The notes under the pieces: model-generated
Told to the model about the DNA's origin: nothing
Database searches by the model: none
The model's input: the letters and a program-made list of their open reading frames with translations, nothing else
Translations under genes and position numbers: made by a program
Assembly (NCBI GenBank): GCA_934525675.1
Contig: CAKSZH010000003.1
Coordinates: 1-64,000, forward strand
DNA from: an uncultured Eubacteriales bacterium
GTDB lineage: Bacteria; Bacillota; Clostridia; Oscillospirales; CAG-272
Direction: 5' to 3'
Length of the DNA stretch: 64,000 bases
In this document: one piece after another, positions 51,792-59,778 of the stretch
How positions within the stretch are numbered: position 1 is the first letter of the stretch
Layout of the letters: every line of letters begins with the position of its first letter

Positions 51792-52359
51792 GTTCCGCCC
51801 CCTCCTTTTCATTTTCCTCTCCCTCGCGGGCGATCTCCTCCGCGTACCCCTTTTTCACGATCTCGTCAAGATTGCAGAATCCGCTTTTCAACATTCGGAT
51901 CGTCTGATCCTGCTTTCGCTCCATCAACCGGAGCCGCTCATCGAATGCGGCGATCTTTTTGTCATTCTCGATACTTTTTGTACAGGCGGATTCGTACTTT
52001 TCCTGGCTGTCCTTCGCGCTCTTCGCCGCACGGTCAACGGACTCGGTCGAACGCTGGATTTTGTCGTTTGTGTTCTTGATCCGGATAATCAGCGGAGACA
52101 GGACGATGTACAACGTCGCAATCACCGTCAGTGCCGCAACGATGTTCGGAAGAATCTTCTCTTCAAAGAAAATCTCCCATTCGGTTTTCTGTATGTCTCC
52201 GATTCCGGTTGCTCCGGACTCCGTCTCCGTTTCAGCGGATTCCGTAACCGCTTCAGTTTCCGTCTCCCCCTCGGCGTGAGCAGGGAGGAGACAGACGGAG
52301 CAGACAAGCAGAACGATCAGAGCCGCAAGAACGGCACGTGCAATGTTGTATTTTTTCAT
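51763..52359 (-). CDS. Secreted/membrane phage protein with coiled coil, 198 aa
   Basis: Signal peptide (MKKYNIARAVLAALIVLLVC ... AHA), a Glu/Thr-rich linker (EGETETEAVTESAETETESG), one membrane helix at ~70-95 (ILPNIVAALTVIATLYIVLS) and a long coiled coil (~95-165), ending acidic. Start overlaps the preceding stop as ATGA. The layout of signal, helix and coiled coil would suit a tail-tape/host-membrane or spanin-like function, but Gram-positive hosts do not need spanins. Unassigned. Confidence 0.65.
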   Translation of the reverse strand: MKKYNIARAVLAALIVLLVCSVCLLPAHAEGETETEAVTESAETETESGATGIGDIQKTEWEIFFEEKILPNIVAALTVIATLYIVLSPLIIRIKNTNDKIQRSTESVDRAAKSAKDSQEKYESACTKSIENDKKIAAFDERLRLMERKQDQTIRMLKSGFCNLDEIVKKGYAEEIAREGEENEKEGAEHEDQDETAD

Positions 52360-52637
52360 GCCGTTTCCTCCCCGGTTGCCTTGTCCGTCCCGGTGCCGGT
52401 TTCTTCCATGTCCTCCTCCGGCACCGTGAATTCCTCAAGCGTGTACACGTCAACAATGCAATTCTCCTGTTCCTCGTAGGAATGATGGAGAATCTGGCTC
52501 GACGCGTCGTATTCGGGCGGTTCGGTATGTATGTATGGTTTCCACCCGAATTTTTTCTTGATTTCTTCATCGTTCGTGATGATTCGGATGGTTTCCGGAC
52601 ACTCGAAAATTTCCCCGTTTGAAAGTTTGTATAGCAT
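52356..52637 (-). CDS. Small acidic phage protein, 93 aa
   Basis: AAGGAGG 8 bases before the ATG. Begins MLYKLSNGEIFECPETIRII and ends in an acidic, Thr/Glu-rich tail. No family recognised. It sits between the fibre-like protein and the membrane proteins. Confidence 0.7.
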   Translation of the reverse strand: MLYKLSNGEIFECPETIRIITNDEEIKKKFGWKPYIHTEPPEYDASSQILHHSYEEQENCIVDVYTLEEFTVPEEDMEETGTGTDKATGEETA

Positions 52638-52665
52638 TGTTTTTTCCTCCTTGTATTTTTGTATT

Positions 52666-53538
52666 TCAGAAAATGATTTTGAATGTTCCAGGGGTAAGCC
52701 CGATATACTTGTTGTCTATATACATATCGCTTCCGTGAAGAAACAAGGATTCGTAATTCTGATGCAGACTGCACAGGGCAGTCACCATGTCCCCGCTCAA
52801 TTCAATGGTTTCCGTCACCGGCGTAACCCGCGGATAACAGATCATCACAGGATCGACTTCGAGCTTGTAAGAAAGCCAAGTCTTGAACTTCTGTTCTTCG
52901 GTATACCCGTCCGGGAATTCGGTGTTTTTAGTAGTCATATCAATCCGAAGCATGATCCCGCCGTACTGTGCTCCGACTGATGAGTTAGATACACAATCTG
53001 CATCCGCGTTGACGAGCTCATTGTAGGTGGTTGTCGAGAACCAACTGCAAAGGACATTGGATTCGGCGCTATTCCCCGTAGGCTTGCGGCAGTCCGGAAG
53101 ATAAAGAACATGACGTGTCGGATCGCTTGCCGGCGTGACCCATCCGCCTTCATAGCCGGTCAGAACCCGCACGGCGCAGTTTCTTGTAATCTGAACGGAG
53201 CAGCTGCTTTTCGAGAGGGTAATCCGCACTTCGTCCCGGTATTGCCCGGTCGCATCCGTAAACAGCCCATTCGTGCCCGGCTGTGACTGAATCGCGTCGC
53301 ACGGGATTTTGATACCGTTCACTTCAGCCGGCGTGATCCGGATTCGATGACGCTGCGTTTGCGCGGATGTTGCAATCATGGAATCATAGCTGTTTGATTT
53401 GTATCCGCCTTTCCATTCCAGATACCGGATCCGTCTCTTCGGATATCCGGATAAAAGAATGGACCCCGTCGCACTCTCAAGCTCGATCGGTTCGACTTTC
53501 CCGCCTGCACCGACCATCCGATACCATCTGTCAAACAC
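52666..53538 (-). CDS. Phage tail/fibre-like protein, 290 aa
   Basis: Best start is GTG at 53538: GGAGG lies 6 bases upstream and the previous stop ends 1 base before; an ATG at 53565 overlaps the neighbour and lacks a site. Beta-rich, with several Cys residues (KSSCSVQITRNCAV) and a C-terminal segment ESLFLHGSDMYIDNKYIGLT. Follows a fibre-like protein in the tail module, so tail or receptor-binding function is likely; inference from order. Confidence 0.6.
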   Translation of the reverse strand: MFDRWYRMVGAGGKVEPIELESATGSILLSGYPKRRIRYLEWKGGYKSNSYDSMIATSAQTQRHRIRITPAEVNGIKIPCDAIQSQPGTNGLFTDATGQYRDEVRITLSKSSCSVQITRNCAVRVLTGYEGGWVTPASDPTRHVLYLPDCRKPTGNSAESNVLCSWFSTTTYNELVNADADCVSNSSVGAQYGGIMLRIDMTTKNTEFPDGYTEEQKFKTWLSYKLEVDPVMICYPRVTPVTETIELSGDMVTALCSLHQNYESLFLHGSDMYIDNKYIGLTPGTFKIIF

Positions 53539-53539
53539 G

Positions 53540-54214
53540 TTATACCTCCGACTCGTGAACGGCAAGAAGCCACTTGGAGCCGTTCCATTTTCCCATGATT
53601 TCGTAAATGTATCCCGAAGAAAACGTCGGAGAAATATCCGTGGAATTGGTTGTCTGAATGGACATTTCGCAGGTTGTTCCGGCGGTAAAGCAGATATAGC
53701 AGTAGTCGCCGATCTCCGCTGTCTGCGGGAAGGAAAGCGTCAGGGATGTAAGCGCCCCCGCATAATATTCCTTGTTTGCTTCGAGCGTCATGGTCACCGT
53801 CGCCCCGGATACCTGGACTGAAGGATACGCGTCGGAAAGACGGAAATGCCCGGTCGGTTCCGCGCTTCCTGACGGCGCGTAGGACAGCTTTCCTGCGGGT
53901 GTCCCGCTCATCGCTCCGATATACCCGACCTTGTCTTTAATCGTGTTTCCGAGGCTTGCAGAGGCATCCCCGACAGCCGTGCGCACTTCCTCGACCGCCT
54001 CCTGCGCCTCGGCGGCAATCCGGTCAACCTCGGAGAGCACCGAGAAGGCTCCCGCGTCCGTGTTACAGATCGGTTTCCAGAACGCCGCCTTGATCTCCGC
54101 GGCACTCATTCCCGCGTCGCTCGGTCGGTCGGGAAGGGAATACGCGGACTCCTGCCTGATCGCTTTCTTCACAGCGTCGGATACACCCGAAATATTCTTC
54201 TTGTAATCAGCCAT
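53540..54214 (-). CDS. Phage tail fibre/needle-like protein, 224 aa
   Basis: The first ~95 residues are helical with a coiled-coil stretch (VLSEVDRIAAEAQEAVEEVR), followed by a Gly/Ser/Thr-rich beta part typical of fibre tips (TTCEMSIQTTNSTDISPTFS, YEIMGKWNGSKWLLAVHESE). Its ATG overlaps the preceding stop by one base (TGATG). Position after the P22 gp10-like gene corresponds to the tail needle (gp26) of P22, but no sequence proof is visible. Confidence 0.6.
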   Translation of the reverse strand: MADYKKNISGVSDAVKKAIRQESAYSLPDRPSDAGMSAAEIKAAFWKPICNTDAGAFSVLSEVDRIAAEAQEAVEEVRTAVGDASASLGNTIKDKVGYIGAMSGTPAGKLSYAPSGSAEPTGHFRLSDAYPSVQVSGATVTMTLEANKEYYAGALTSLTLSFPQTAEIGDYCYICFTAGTTCEMSIQTTNSTDISPTFSSGYIYEIMGKWNGSKWLLAVHESEV

Positions 54215-56808
54215 CAGTTGACCCCCCTGTTGTTTGCATTGATTTTGTATATTGCCGTGAGCCGGTTTACAGCACAGTCCGTGTCCGTATCCGAACGGAA
54301 CCGGAAGATGATGTAGTTGAAATTCCGTTCATGACAGTTGACCGTATAACTGGTCGCAAAGCCGGTGTCAAACGAAAACTCCCGGAACGACAGATCGGTG
54401 AAATCGAACACCCGGATGCCGCGCGCTCCCATCAGGTCGCTGTTCCGCCGGACCGTGTAGCCGAAGGACACTTTGCCGTTGACATCCGGTTCCGTCGTAA
54501 CACAAAGACCGAGAAGCGTCTTTGCCACATCCGAGCCGCCGGGCGCAAGTACCGGAGAATACCATTCCGCAACCACGTTCTCCCTGTGCTCGATTCTGGC
54601 GGATGGATTGGTCGGGACCGCGCCGAACACGACTTCCTCCGCTTCCTCCGACTTGTATTTTCTGACGCTGAACGTCTGTAAGACCGTGTTGATGTCTGAA
54701 ATATAGAGTTTCTTGTTGTACAGGCTTTCAGACAGTGAGAACCCGCCCTCGACAGCAGAAACAATCTCTCCGTTTTCGTCGGCAAGTGACAATGTTCCTT
54801 TTCCCCTGTCGATTCCGCCGACCAGGTACTGGGATCTTGATATAGTCCCGCTTTCTTCTGTGACCTCGGCATACACCTGCATTCCTTCCCGGAACCGTTC
54901 ACTGTATTCCGGATCATTCAACACGATCTTTCCGTCAGATACCGTGAATTCCTCCGGGGAAAGCAAAAGACCGAATACTCCCTGCGATTTGAATGTCACA
55001 CTGTCTCCGATTCCGATTTTCCCGGTCAACCCGGAGGAATACACAAGCCTTTTCCTGGACGGATCAGAAGAAAGCGAGAGTTGACCGGATTTCGTTCCGT
55101 TCGATTTCCGGTCGGTGAATTCATTGTCGAATACGCAAATATAACCGTCATCGGTCCCGAACATCAGACTGTTCCCGCCGCTCGCAAAACAATTTGCGGG
55201 AATGTTTGTCCAATACCACCATTCATACTGGTATGAACCGTCCGTATCACCCGGAGATGAGTATTTACATCCGGAATCTGCGACATAACAATTACCGCCG
55301 ACAGAAAGGTAATACTTACCGCCGAAAACGGTTGCACACGCGTCGGCAAATCCGCTTTTCTTCAACCGTTCATTTACGGAATATCCGCGTGACCGGATGC
55401 CACGCTCCGTTGTGATATTGCTTGTAAATACAAGCGCGTATATTCCGGAAGAGGTGAGGAACAGGCTGTCTCCCGCAAGATTCGCGGAAACGGAGCCGTT
55501 TATGGAACCGGCACAGATCGCGCCGACGGAATTTGTGAACACATCCTCCGTAATCCCGGATTCGCCCCCGAGGGATTGTACGCTCCCTGTGATGTAATAC
55601 ACCCCCGGCTCTGTGTTGTTTTCTTCCTTCAACACCGCGAGCGTTCCATCCGACATCCGCACATACCCGACAATCGGCACATCCGGCGAACCGTACCAGG
55701 CAGCGGAAGTTTCCGTGAAATAGGTGAAATCTTGCCCGCCGGGTACACCCGCCCCGGAATCCAGACGCGCCGTCTCGGAATGAAAATCTCCGTTGGGCGC
55801 CATCGTCCCGCCGCCGAGAAACAACCGGTCGGAACCGCCGTTTACTCCGAACAATGCTCCGAATTTACACCCGGTAATGTAGGAGGCGTTTTCGGCGTAC
55901 CCGGATGCATAGTAAGTGACTTCGATTCCGAAATTGCAGACCTGAATGTGAGAGGTTTCCGTCATCCCGAAATCCGTAATGCGGAGATACCCGCCGGGAC
56001 TGATGTGACCGCATCTGTATCCGGCATCGTGTCCCGCAACGGATGAGGAAAGGTACAGATTCATCTGCTCATCGTATGTCCCCGACGGCTTGTTTTTGAG
56101 CACCGACGTTCCGTTCGAGCCGGTCAGTACGACGGTAACCTCTTTTTCATAGTTGACATTTCCGTCGAGCTTCCATTCCGCGATTTCCGCAGTCTCCGCA
56201 TTCGCGTTAAACTCTTTCCCGACAAGTTGGTTTTTTCTCCATCTTGTAAGCAGGTTCGGCGCGTCGATTGCGGTCTGCGACGACCCGGATGTTTCCTCTC
56301 CGACCACGCCGATCCCGGCGGTCGTGAGGGGCACGTATGTGTCCTTATTGTCCGCAACGCGGCGGAGCTCGTATTTGCCGTCCCATTCCCCGTATACGAG
56401 GTAATCCCCGGCTCCGATCAGATACAGCCGACCGTTTGACAGAAATGCCTCGCTTCTGCAATCTGTAACCGTTTGCGACGGCGTCGCCGGAGCATAGGTA
56501 CAGGTTTTCATGAGAGAGACCGCGGTGGAAAAATTCTTGTCCGCAAAATAGTACGCGTCTCCCGCATGGATTACATATCCACCGTTAAAAGCAAAAATCC
56601 CGTTGATCCTCTTGCCGCTGAACTGATACAGCGACTTCCACCCGTGCCGCTTGCGGTTGACACCGTTTTCCCGGATGAAATTCTGCGCTTTAGTTGCGCG
56701 GGAAGAAGATACGGAGAGTGGGGAAGTGGAAAAGTCTACGCCGCGGAATTCTCCGAGCGTCAGCTTCTTCCGTTCCTTGAGAGAAATGTTTGTCCTCGCA
56801 ACCATCAC
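54214..56808 (-). CDS. Phage tail/DNA-stabilisation protein (P22 gp10 position), 864 aa
   Basis: GGAGGAA precedes two consecutive ATG codons; the second (56805) is better spaced. Starts ARTNISLKERKKLTLGEFRG, then VDFSTSPLSVSSSRATKAQN, a start seen in podovirus tail-hub proteins of the gp10 type, followed by repeated beta strands with Gly/Tyr/Phe (NGGYVIHAGDAYYFADKN, NGRLYLIGAGDYLVYGEWDG) that suggest a beta-propeller. Overlaps the connector gene by 4 bases. Almost twice as long as P22 gp10. Confidence 0.65.
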   Translation of the reverse strand: MMVARTNISLKERKKLTLGEFRGVDFSTSPLSVSSSRATKAQNFIRENGVNRKRHGWKSLYQFSGKRINGIFAFNGGYVIHAGDAYYFADKNFSTAVSLMKTCTYAPATPSQTVTDCRSEAFLSNGRLYLIGAGDYLVYGEWDGKYELRRVADNKDTYVPLTTAGIGVVGEETSGSSQTAIDAPNLLTRWRKNQLVGKEFNANAETAEIAEWKLDGNVNYEKEVTVVLTGSNGTSVLKNKPSGTYDEQMNLYLSSSVAGHDAGYRCGHISPGGYLRITDFGMTETSHIQVCNFGIEVTYYASGYAENASYITGCKFGALFGVNGGSDRLFLGGGTMAPNGDFHSETARLDSGAGVPGGQDFTYFTETSAAWYGSPDVPIVGYVRMSDGTLAVLKEENNTEPGVYYITGSVQSLGGESGITEDVFTNSVGAICAGSINGSVSANLAGDSLFLTSSGIYALVFTSNITTERGIRSRGYSVNERLKKSGFADACATVFGGKYYLSVGGNCYVADSGCKYSSPGDTDGSYQYEWWYWTNIPANCFASGGNSLMFGTDDGYICVFDNEFTDRKSNGTKSGQLSLSSDPSRKRLVYSSGLTGKIGIGDSVTFKSQGVFGLLLSPEEFTVSDGKIVLNDPEYSERFREGMQVYAEVTEESGTISRSQYLVGGIDRGKGTLSLADENGEIVSAVEGGFSLSESLYNKKLYISDINTVLQTFSVRKYKSEEAEEVVFGAVPTNPSARIEHRENVVAEWYSPVLAPGGSDVAKTLLGLCVTTEPDVNGKVSFGYTVRRNSDLMGARGIRVFDFTDLSFREFSFDTGFATSYTVNCHERNFNYIIFRFRSDTDTDCAVNRLTAIYKINANNRGVN

Positions 56809-57452
56809 ATTTCCTCCGATGAATAAACGTTATCGACGCGCACCTGCCCGTTTCGCCCGCCCGTTGCGGCGAGAATGTCCGCCATGGCGGATTCGTAAAA
56901 ATTCCGTGCTTCTCCCGCTTCATTCGGTTCGTCCGCCCGGTACAATTCCGACTTGAGATAGTACGGAATCCATACCGCAATCCTGTCCGGTACCGGGATC
57001 ACCGTCTCATAGGGAGCGCTCTGTGCCAGCGGCGAAATTGCCGGGAAGTAAATCACCCTGACGGTCGTATCATAATCAAACAGCCCCCCTGCAACGATCA
57101 GGGTATCTCCCTCTCTCCGCACGTCTGCGTCGGCTACGTATCCGCTGTAAATGCCGTCCACCACAACCTTTTCAACATCGGCACAGTCCGGCGCAACCGC
57201 GGGAAGGTCAAAGCGGACTGTGTTCCCGACCCACTCTCCCTTTTCCGCGTCGAGAATCTTCGACCGTATGGGAAGAACGTGTTTGTTCACAAGATCGGAA
57301 AAGCAACGGTTGATCGCCCCAACCATCCCGCGCATATACACTTCGTAATCCGGGTTCTGCGCGACAGTATCCATATCGCCGTCCCCGATTACATTGTTTG
57401 TGTTTGCAAATATGAGGCGGAGCGTTTCCGCCTCCATCTGTCCAAGCGTCAT
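56805..57452 (-). CDS. Phage head-tail connector protein (gp4-like position), 215 aa
   Basis: AAGGAGG 6 bases upstream of the ATG. Helical N-terminus (MTLGQMEAETLRLIFANTNN) and a helical C-terminus (IPYYLKSELYRADEPNEAGE, ARNFYESAMADILAATGG) around a beta domain, as in connector/head-completion proteins. It lies directly after the capsid genes and before the gp10-like gene, the place of P22 gp4. Confidence 0.65.
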   Translation of the reverse strand: MTLGQMEAETLRLIFANTNNVIGDGDMDTVAQNPDYEVYMRGMVGAINRCFSDLVNKHVLPIRSKILDAEKGEWVGNTVRFDLPAVAPDCADVEKVVVDGIYSGYVADADVRREGDTLIVAGGLFDYDTTVRVIYFPAISPLAQSAPYETVIPVPDRIAVWIPYYLKSELYRADEPNEAGEARNFYESAMADILAATGGRNGQVRVDNVYSSEEM

Positions 57453-57470
57453 GCCGTACCTCCTTCATTC

Positions 57471-57550
57471 GTTTTCCGTTCCTTCCTGCTCCGGCTCCGG
57501 AGCAGGAAGGAACGGAAAACGTCTTTCCCGACCGGGGAAACCCGGTCGGG
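57471..57550 (-). promoter_or_regulatory. Two strong hairpins between capsid and connector genes
   Basis: A 22-bp perfect inverted repeat (57471-57492 with 57499-57520; it begins GTTTTCCGTTCC) and, beside it, CCCGACCGGG/CCCGGTCGGG (57527-57536 with 57541-57550) with a GAAA loop. They fill the 115-base gap after the capsid gene. There is no T-run on the transcribed strand, so RNA processing or partial termination is more likely than full stop. Confidence 0.75.
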
Positions 57551-57567
57551 ATTGTGTGAGAATTCCG

Positions 57568-57939
57568 TCAGGGGAGAACGAGAACCGCCGCCAGTGCCGC
57601 GGAACCGGAAGTGGACGTGTTTGCCTGAATCCGGACTTTTCCCTTGTTTTCGCCCTTGACAATTTTGAAGCGACCGGTCTCAATCGAAACAGCCGCCACC
57701 GCACCCTTTGCAACGGAAACGGTGAGATCGCCCACCCCCTGGATACCGTCTCCGGCTTTGATGGTGAACGCAATTGCGGTATCGGTGGATGCCGCATTCT
57801 TCAGAAGCAGAACGAATCTTCCGTCGGATACATCGCTGATATCCACACAGGTGCCGCCGTCCGCAATGTTCTTGATGCCCTCGAACTTGCTGTCCGCAAT
57901 CTCCGCGCCGGAGTTGTTGGTAAGAATAATCTTTGCCAT
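57568..57939 (-). CDS. Small capsid-associated phage protein, 123 aa
   Basis: GAGGT precedes the ATG. A compact beta protein rich in Ala, Gly, Ser and Thr (FTIKAGDGIQGVGDLTVSVA, VRIQANTSTSGSAALAAVLV), 29 bases after the coat gene. Size, composition and position fit a head decoration or stabilising protein. No definite family. Confidence 0.65.
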   Translation of the reverse strand: MAKIILTNNSGAEIADSKFEGIKNIADGGTCVDISDVSDGRFVLLLKNAASTDTAIAFTIKAGDGIQGVGDLTVSVAKGAVAAVSIETGRFKIVKGENKGKVRIQANTSTSGSAALAAVLVLP

Positions 57940-57968
57940 ATTTATACCTCGCTTTCGTTTTGGTCAGG

Positions 57969-58832
57969 TCAGGAATACTTGACGTTGATGTTGAGCATTT
58001 CCTTCGGGCGGACGACCTTTGCACCGAAGAGAATGAAGCCCTTGACCGCGTCCGCAAACTTCTTTTCGGGGCGGTAGGGTTCGGTGTGCGTGAGCGGATT
58101 GGCATAGGCAATCGCCCGCTTGGTGCGGATGATGATGTTGTCCGTCGCGCCGCTGTCCGACTTGGCAACATTGTTGGACATCTTGATGGTGACGTTGCCG
58201 TACTTGCCGACACGACCGTTTTTGAGGAAATCGGAATTGTCGGTGTCCTTGCCGATGTACGCGCGCTTGAACAGCGTATAGAAGCGGGGAGAAACGGCGC
58301 ATACAATCTCGGTTTTTGGATTCACGTCGTTTTCGTACAGCTTCTGGATTGCCTCGTCGAGGACTGCGAGCACGTTCATTTCGGAGGTGGACGTTGTGCC
58401 GTCGGTCACCTTCTTTACAGTGGAGAACAGCTGCTTGACGTTGGAATCCAGCGCAAGCCCCGCGATGTAGTTGTCCACCTCGTTGGCAAGACCCTCGGAG
58501 GTCTCCGCGTTGAGCGCATCCATCACGCCGCCGACCGACTGCGCCTTGTCAATGTCGCCGACCATGTAGTTGAAATACCGGATCTGGTCGATGGGCATCA
58601 GGATGGACGTATCCTCGATTTCCTCCGGGTCTGCGATGTTTCCGTTTCTGCCCGCCTTGTCAAGCGTGCGGATGGTGGGCTTTCCGACACCGAGAATCTT
58701 GACGGTGTCGCCCTTCTGCTTTACATCGCCCTCGTACTTGCGGTTGCAATCCTCCGCAAACACACAGAGCCGTTCCAGCTCTCTCATAATCCCTTCGTTC
58801 CATACGGTAGGGATGAAATTTGCATATGCCAT
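57969..58832 (-). CDS. Phage major capsid protein
   Basis: 287 aa with AGGAGG 9 bases upstream. Starts MAYANFIPTVWNEGIMRELE; the early VWxxxIxRxLE pattern and the KGDTVKILGVGKPTI, VGDIDKAQSVGGVMDALNAE and PRFYTLFKRAYIGKDTDNS segments match P22-coat-like major capsid proteins of tailed phages. It assembles the icosahedral head, following portal and scaffold genes in the usual order. Confidence 0.88.
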   Translation of the reverse strand: MAYANFIPTVWNEGIMRELERLCVFAEDCNRKYEGDVKQKGDTVKILGVGKPTIRTLDKAGRNGNIADPEEIEDTSILMPIDQIRYFNYMVGDIDKAQSVGGVMDALNAETSEGLANEVDNYIAGLALDSNVKQLFSTVKKVTDGTTSTSEMNVLAVLDEAIQKLYENDVNPKTEIVCAVSPRFYTLFKRAYIGKDTDNSDFLKNGRVGKYGNVTIKMSNNVAKSDSGATDNIIIRTKRAIAYANPLTHTEPYRPEKKFADAVKGFILFGAKVVRPKEMLNINVKYS

Positions 58833-58855
58833 ACTTTTTTACCTCCTGTGGCAGA

Positions 58856-59710
58856 TCAGTCTGACGACCATTTCGCCATACTCTTGCGAATATCGTCGTA
58901 ATGTTCGGATACTTCCTTCTGGGACATTCTTGCGACCTGCTCCCGTGTGTAAAATCCGCTTGTCTGTGTACCCGTACCGGCAAGCGCACCGGGAGATGCC
59001 TTTTTGTTGGCGACCATCTGGGAGGCGATCTTGCGGGATTTTTTCTCAAATTCCCTTGCAAGCGCCTGATACCCGTCGTAAAGCTCGGCAAGCGGCACCG
59101 TACCGACGCGACCGTCCGCATACTGCCGGAACATCGGGTCGGAGATCAGCTCGGAAACGTCAACGTCCGGATGCGTTGCCCGGAACGCGTCTCTGTCATT
59201 CCGGTACCATTCCTCGGTCTTCGCCGCCGCTTCCGCTTCTTTTTTGGCGTTCCTTGCCTCTTCCTTCGCCGCCTTGTGATAATCGGCAATCGGATCGCCC
59301 CCGTCCTGCTCGATCTTGCGCATGAGGAGATACTCCTTCACGTCGTCCGAGTCTGTGACAGGGTCCCCGGTGTAGGGATTCTTCCCGCCGAGCGTTTCGA
59401 TAATTGCCGCTTCCCGCGCCGCCTGCAGTTCGCGTTTGCGTTCCGCTTCCCGGCGGCGTCTTGCATTTTCGGAGTTGCGTTCCTTCTCGGTTTTGGTGTC
59501 GGACTGCCCGGACTGATTCTCTGCGGCTTTCTTGCCTCCGTCAGCCCCGTCCTTCCCGGCTACCTCTTCACCGTCCTGAGCGGTATCGGTAAACTCCGAG
59601 TCCGAATACTCCTCCCGTGCCTGGTCAGCACCGCCGTCAGCGTTTCCGGCAGATGCGGGAACGGAAACCGCCCCCTCGTTTGTTTGCGCTGTACCGATGA
59701 TTTCAGCCAT
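58856..59710 (-). CDS. Phage scaffolding protein
   Basis: 284 aa with AGGAGG 8 bases upstream. Highly charged and low in hydrophobics: acidic N-terminus (AREEYSDSEFTDTAQDGEEV), a long Arg/Glu/Ala coiled coil (RRREAERKRELQAAREAAII), a disordered Lys/Ser linker and a short C-terminal helix (ARMSQKEVSEHYDDIRKSMA) like the coat-binding tail of scaffolding proteins. Located between portal and coat. It guides procapsid assembly and then leaves. Confidence 0.8.
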   Translation of the reverse strand: MAEIIGTAQTNEGAVSVPASAGNADGGADQAREEYSDSEFTDTAQDGEEVAGKDGADGGKKAAENQSGQSDTKTEKERNSENARRRREAERKRELQAAREAAIIETLGGKNPYTGDPVTDSDDVKEYLLMRKIEQDGGDPIADYHKAAKEEARNAKKEAEAAAKTEEWYRNDRDAFRATHPDVDVSELISDPMFRQYADGRVGTVPLAELYDGYQALAREFEKKSRKIASQMVANKKASPGALAGTGTQTSGFYTREQVARMSQKEVSEHYDDIRKSMAKWSSD

Positions 59711-59778
59711 GTGTAAAACCTCCTGTGACTGGATTTTTCCGCTCTTCCTGCGTATTTATTTCCTCACGTTTCCGTGAT

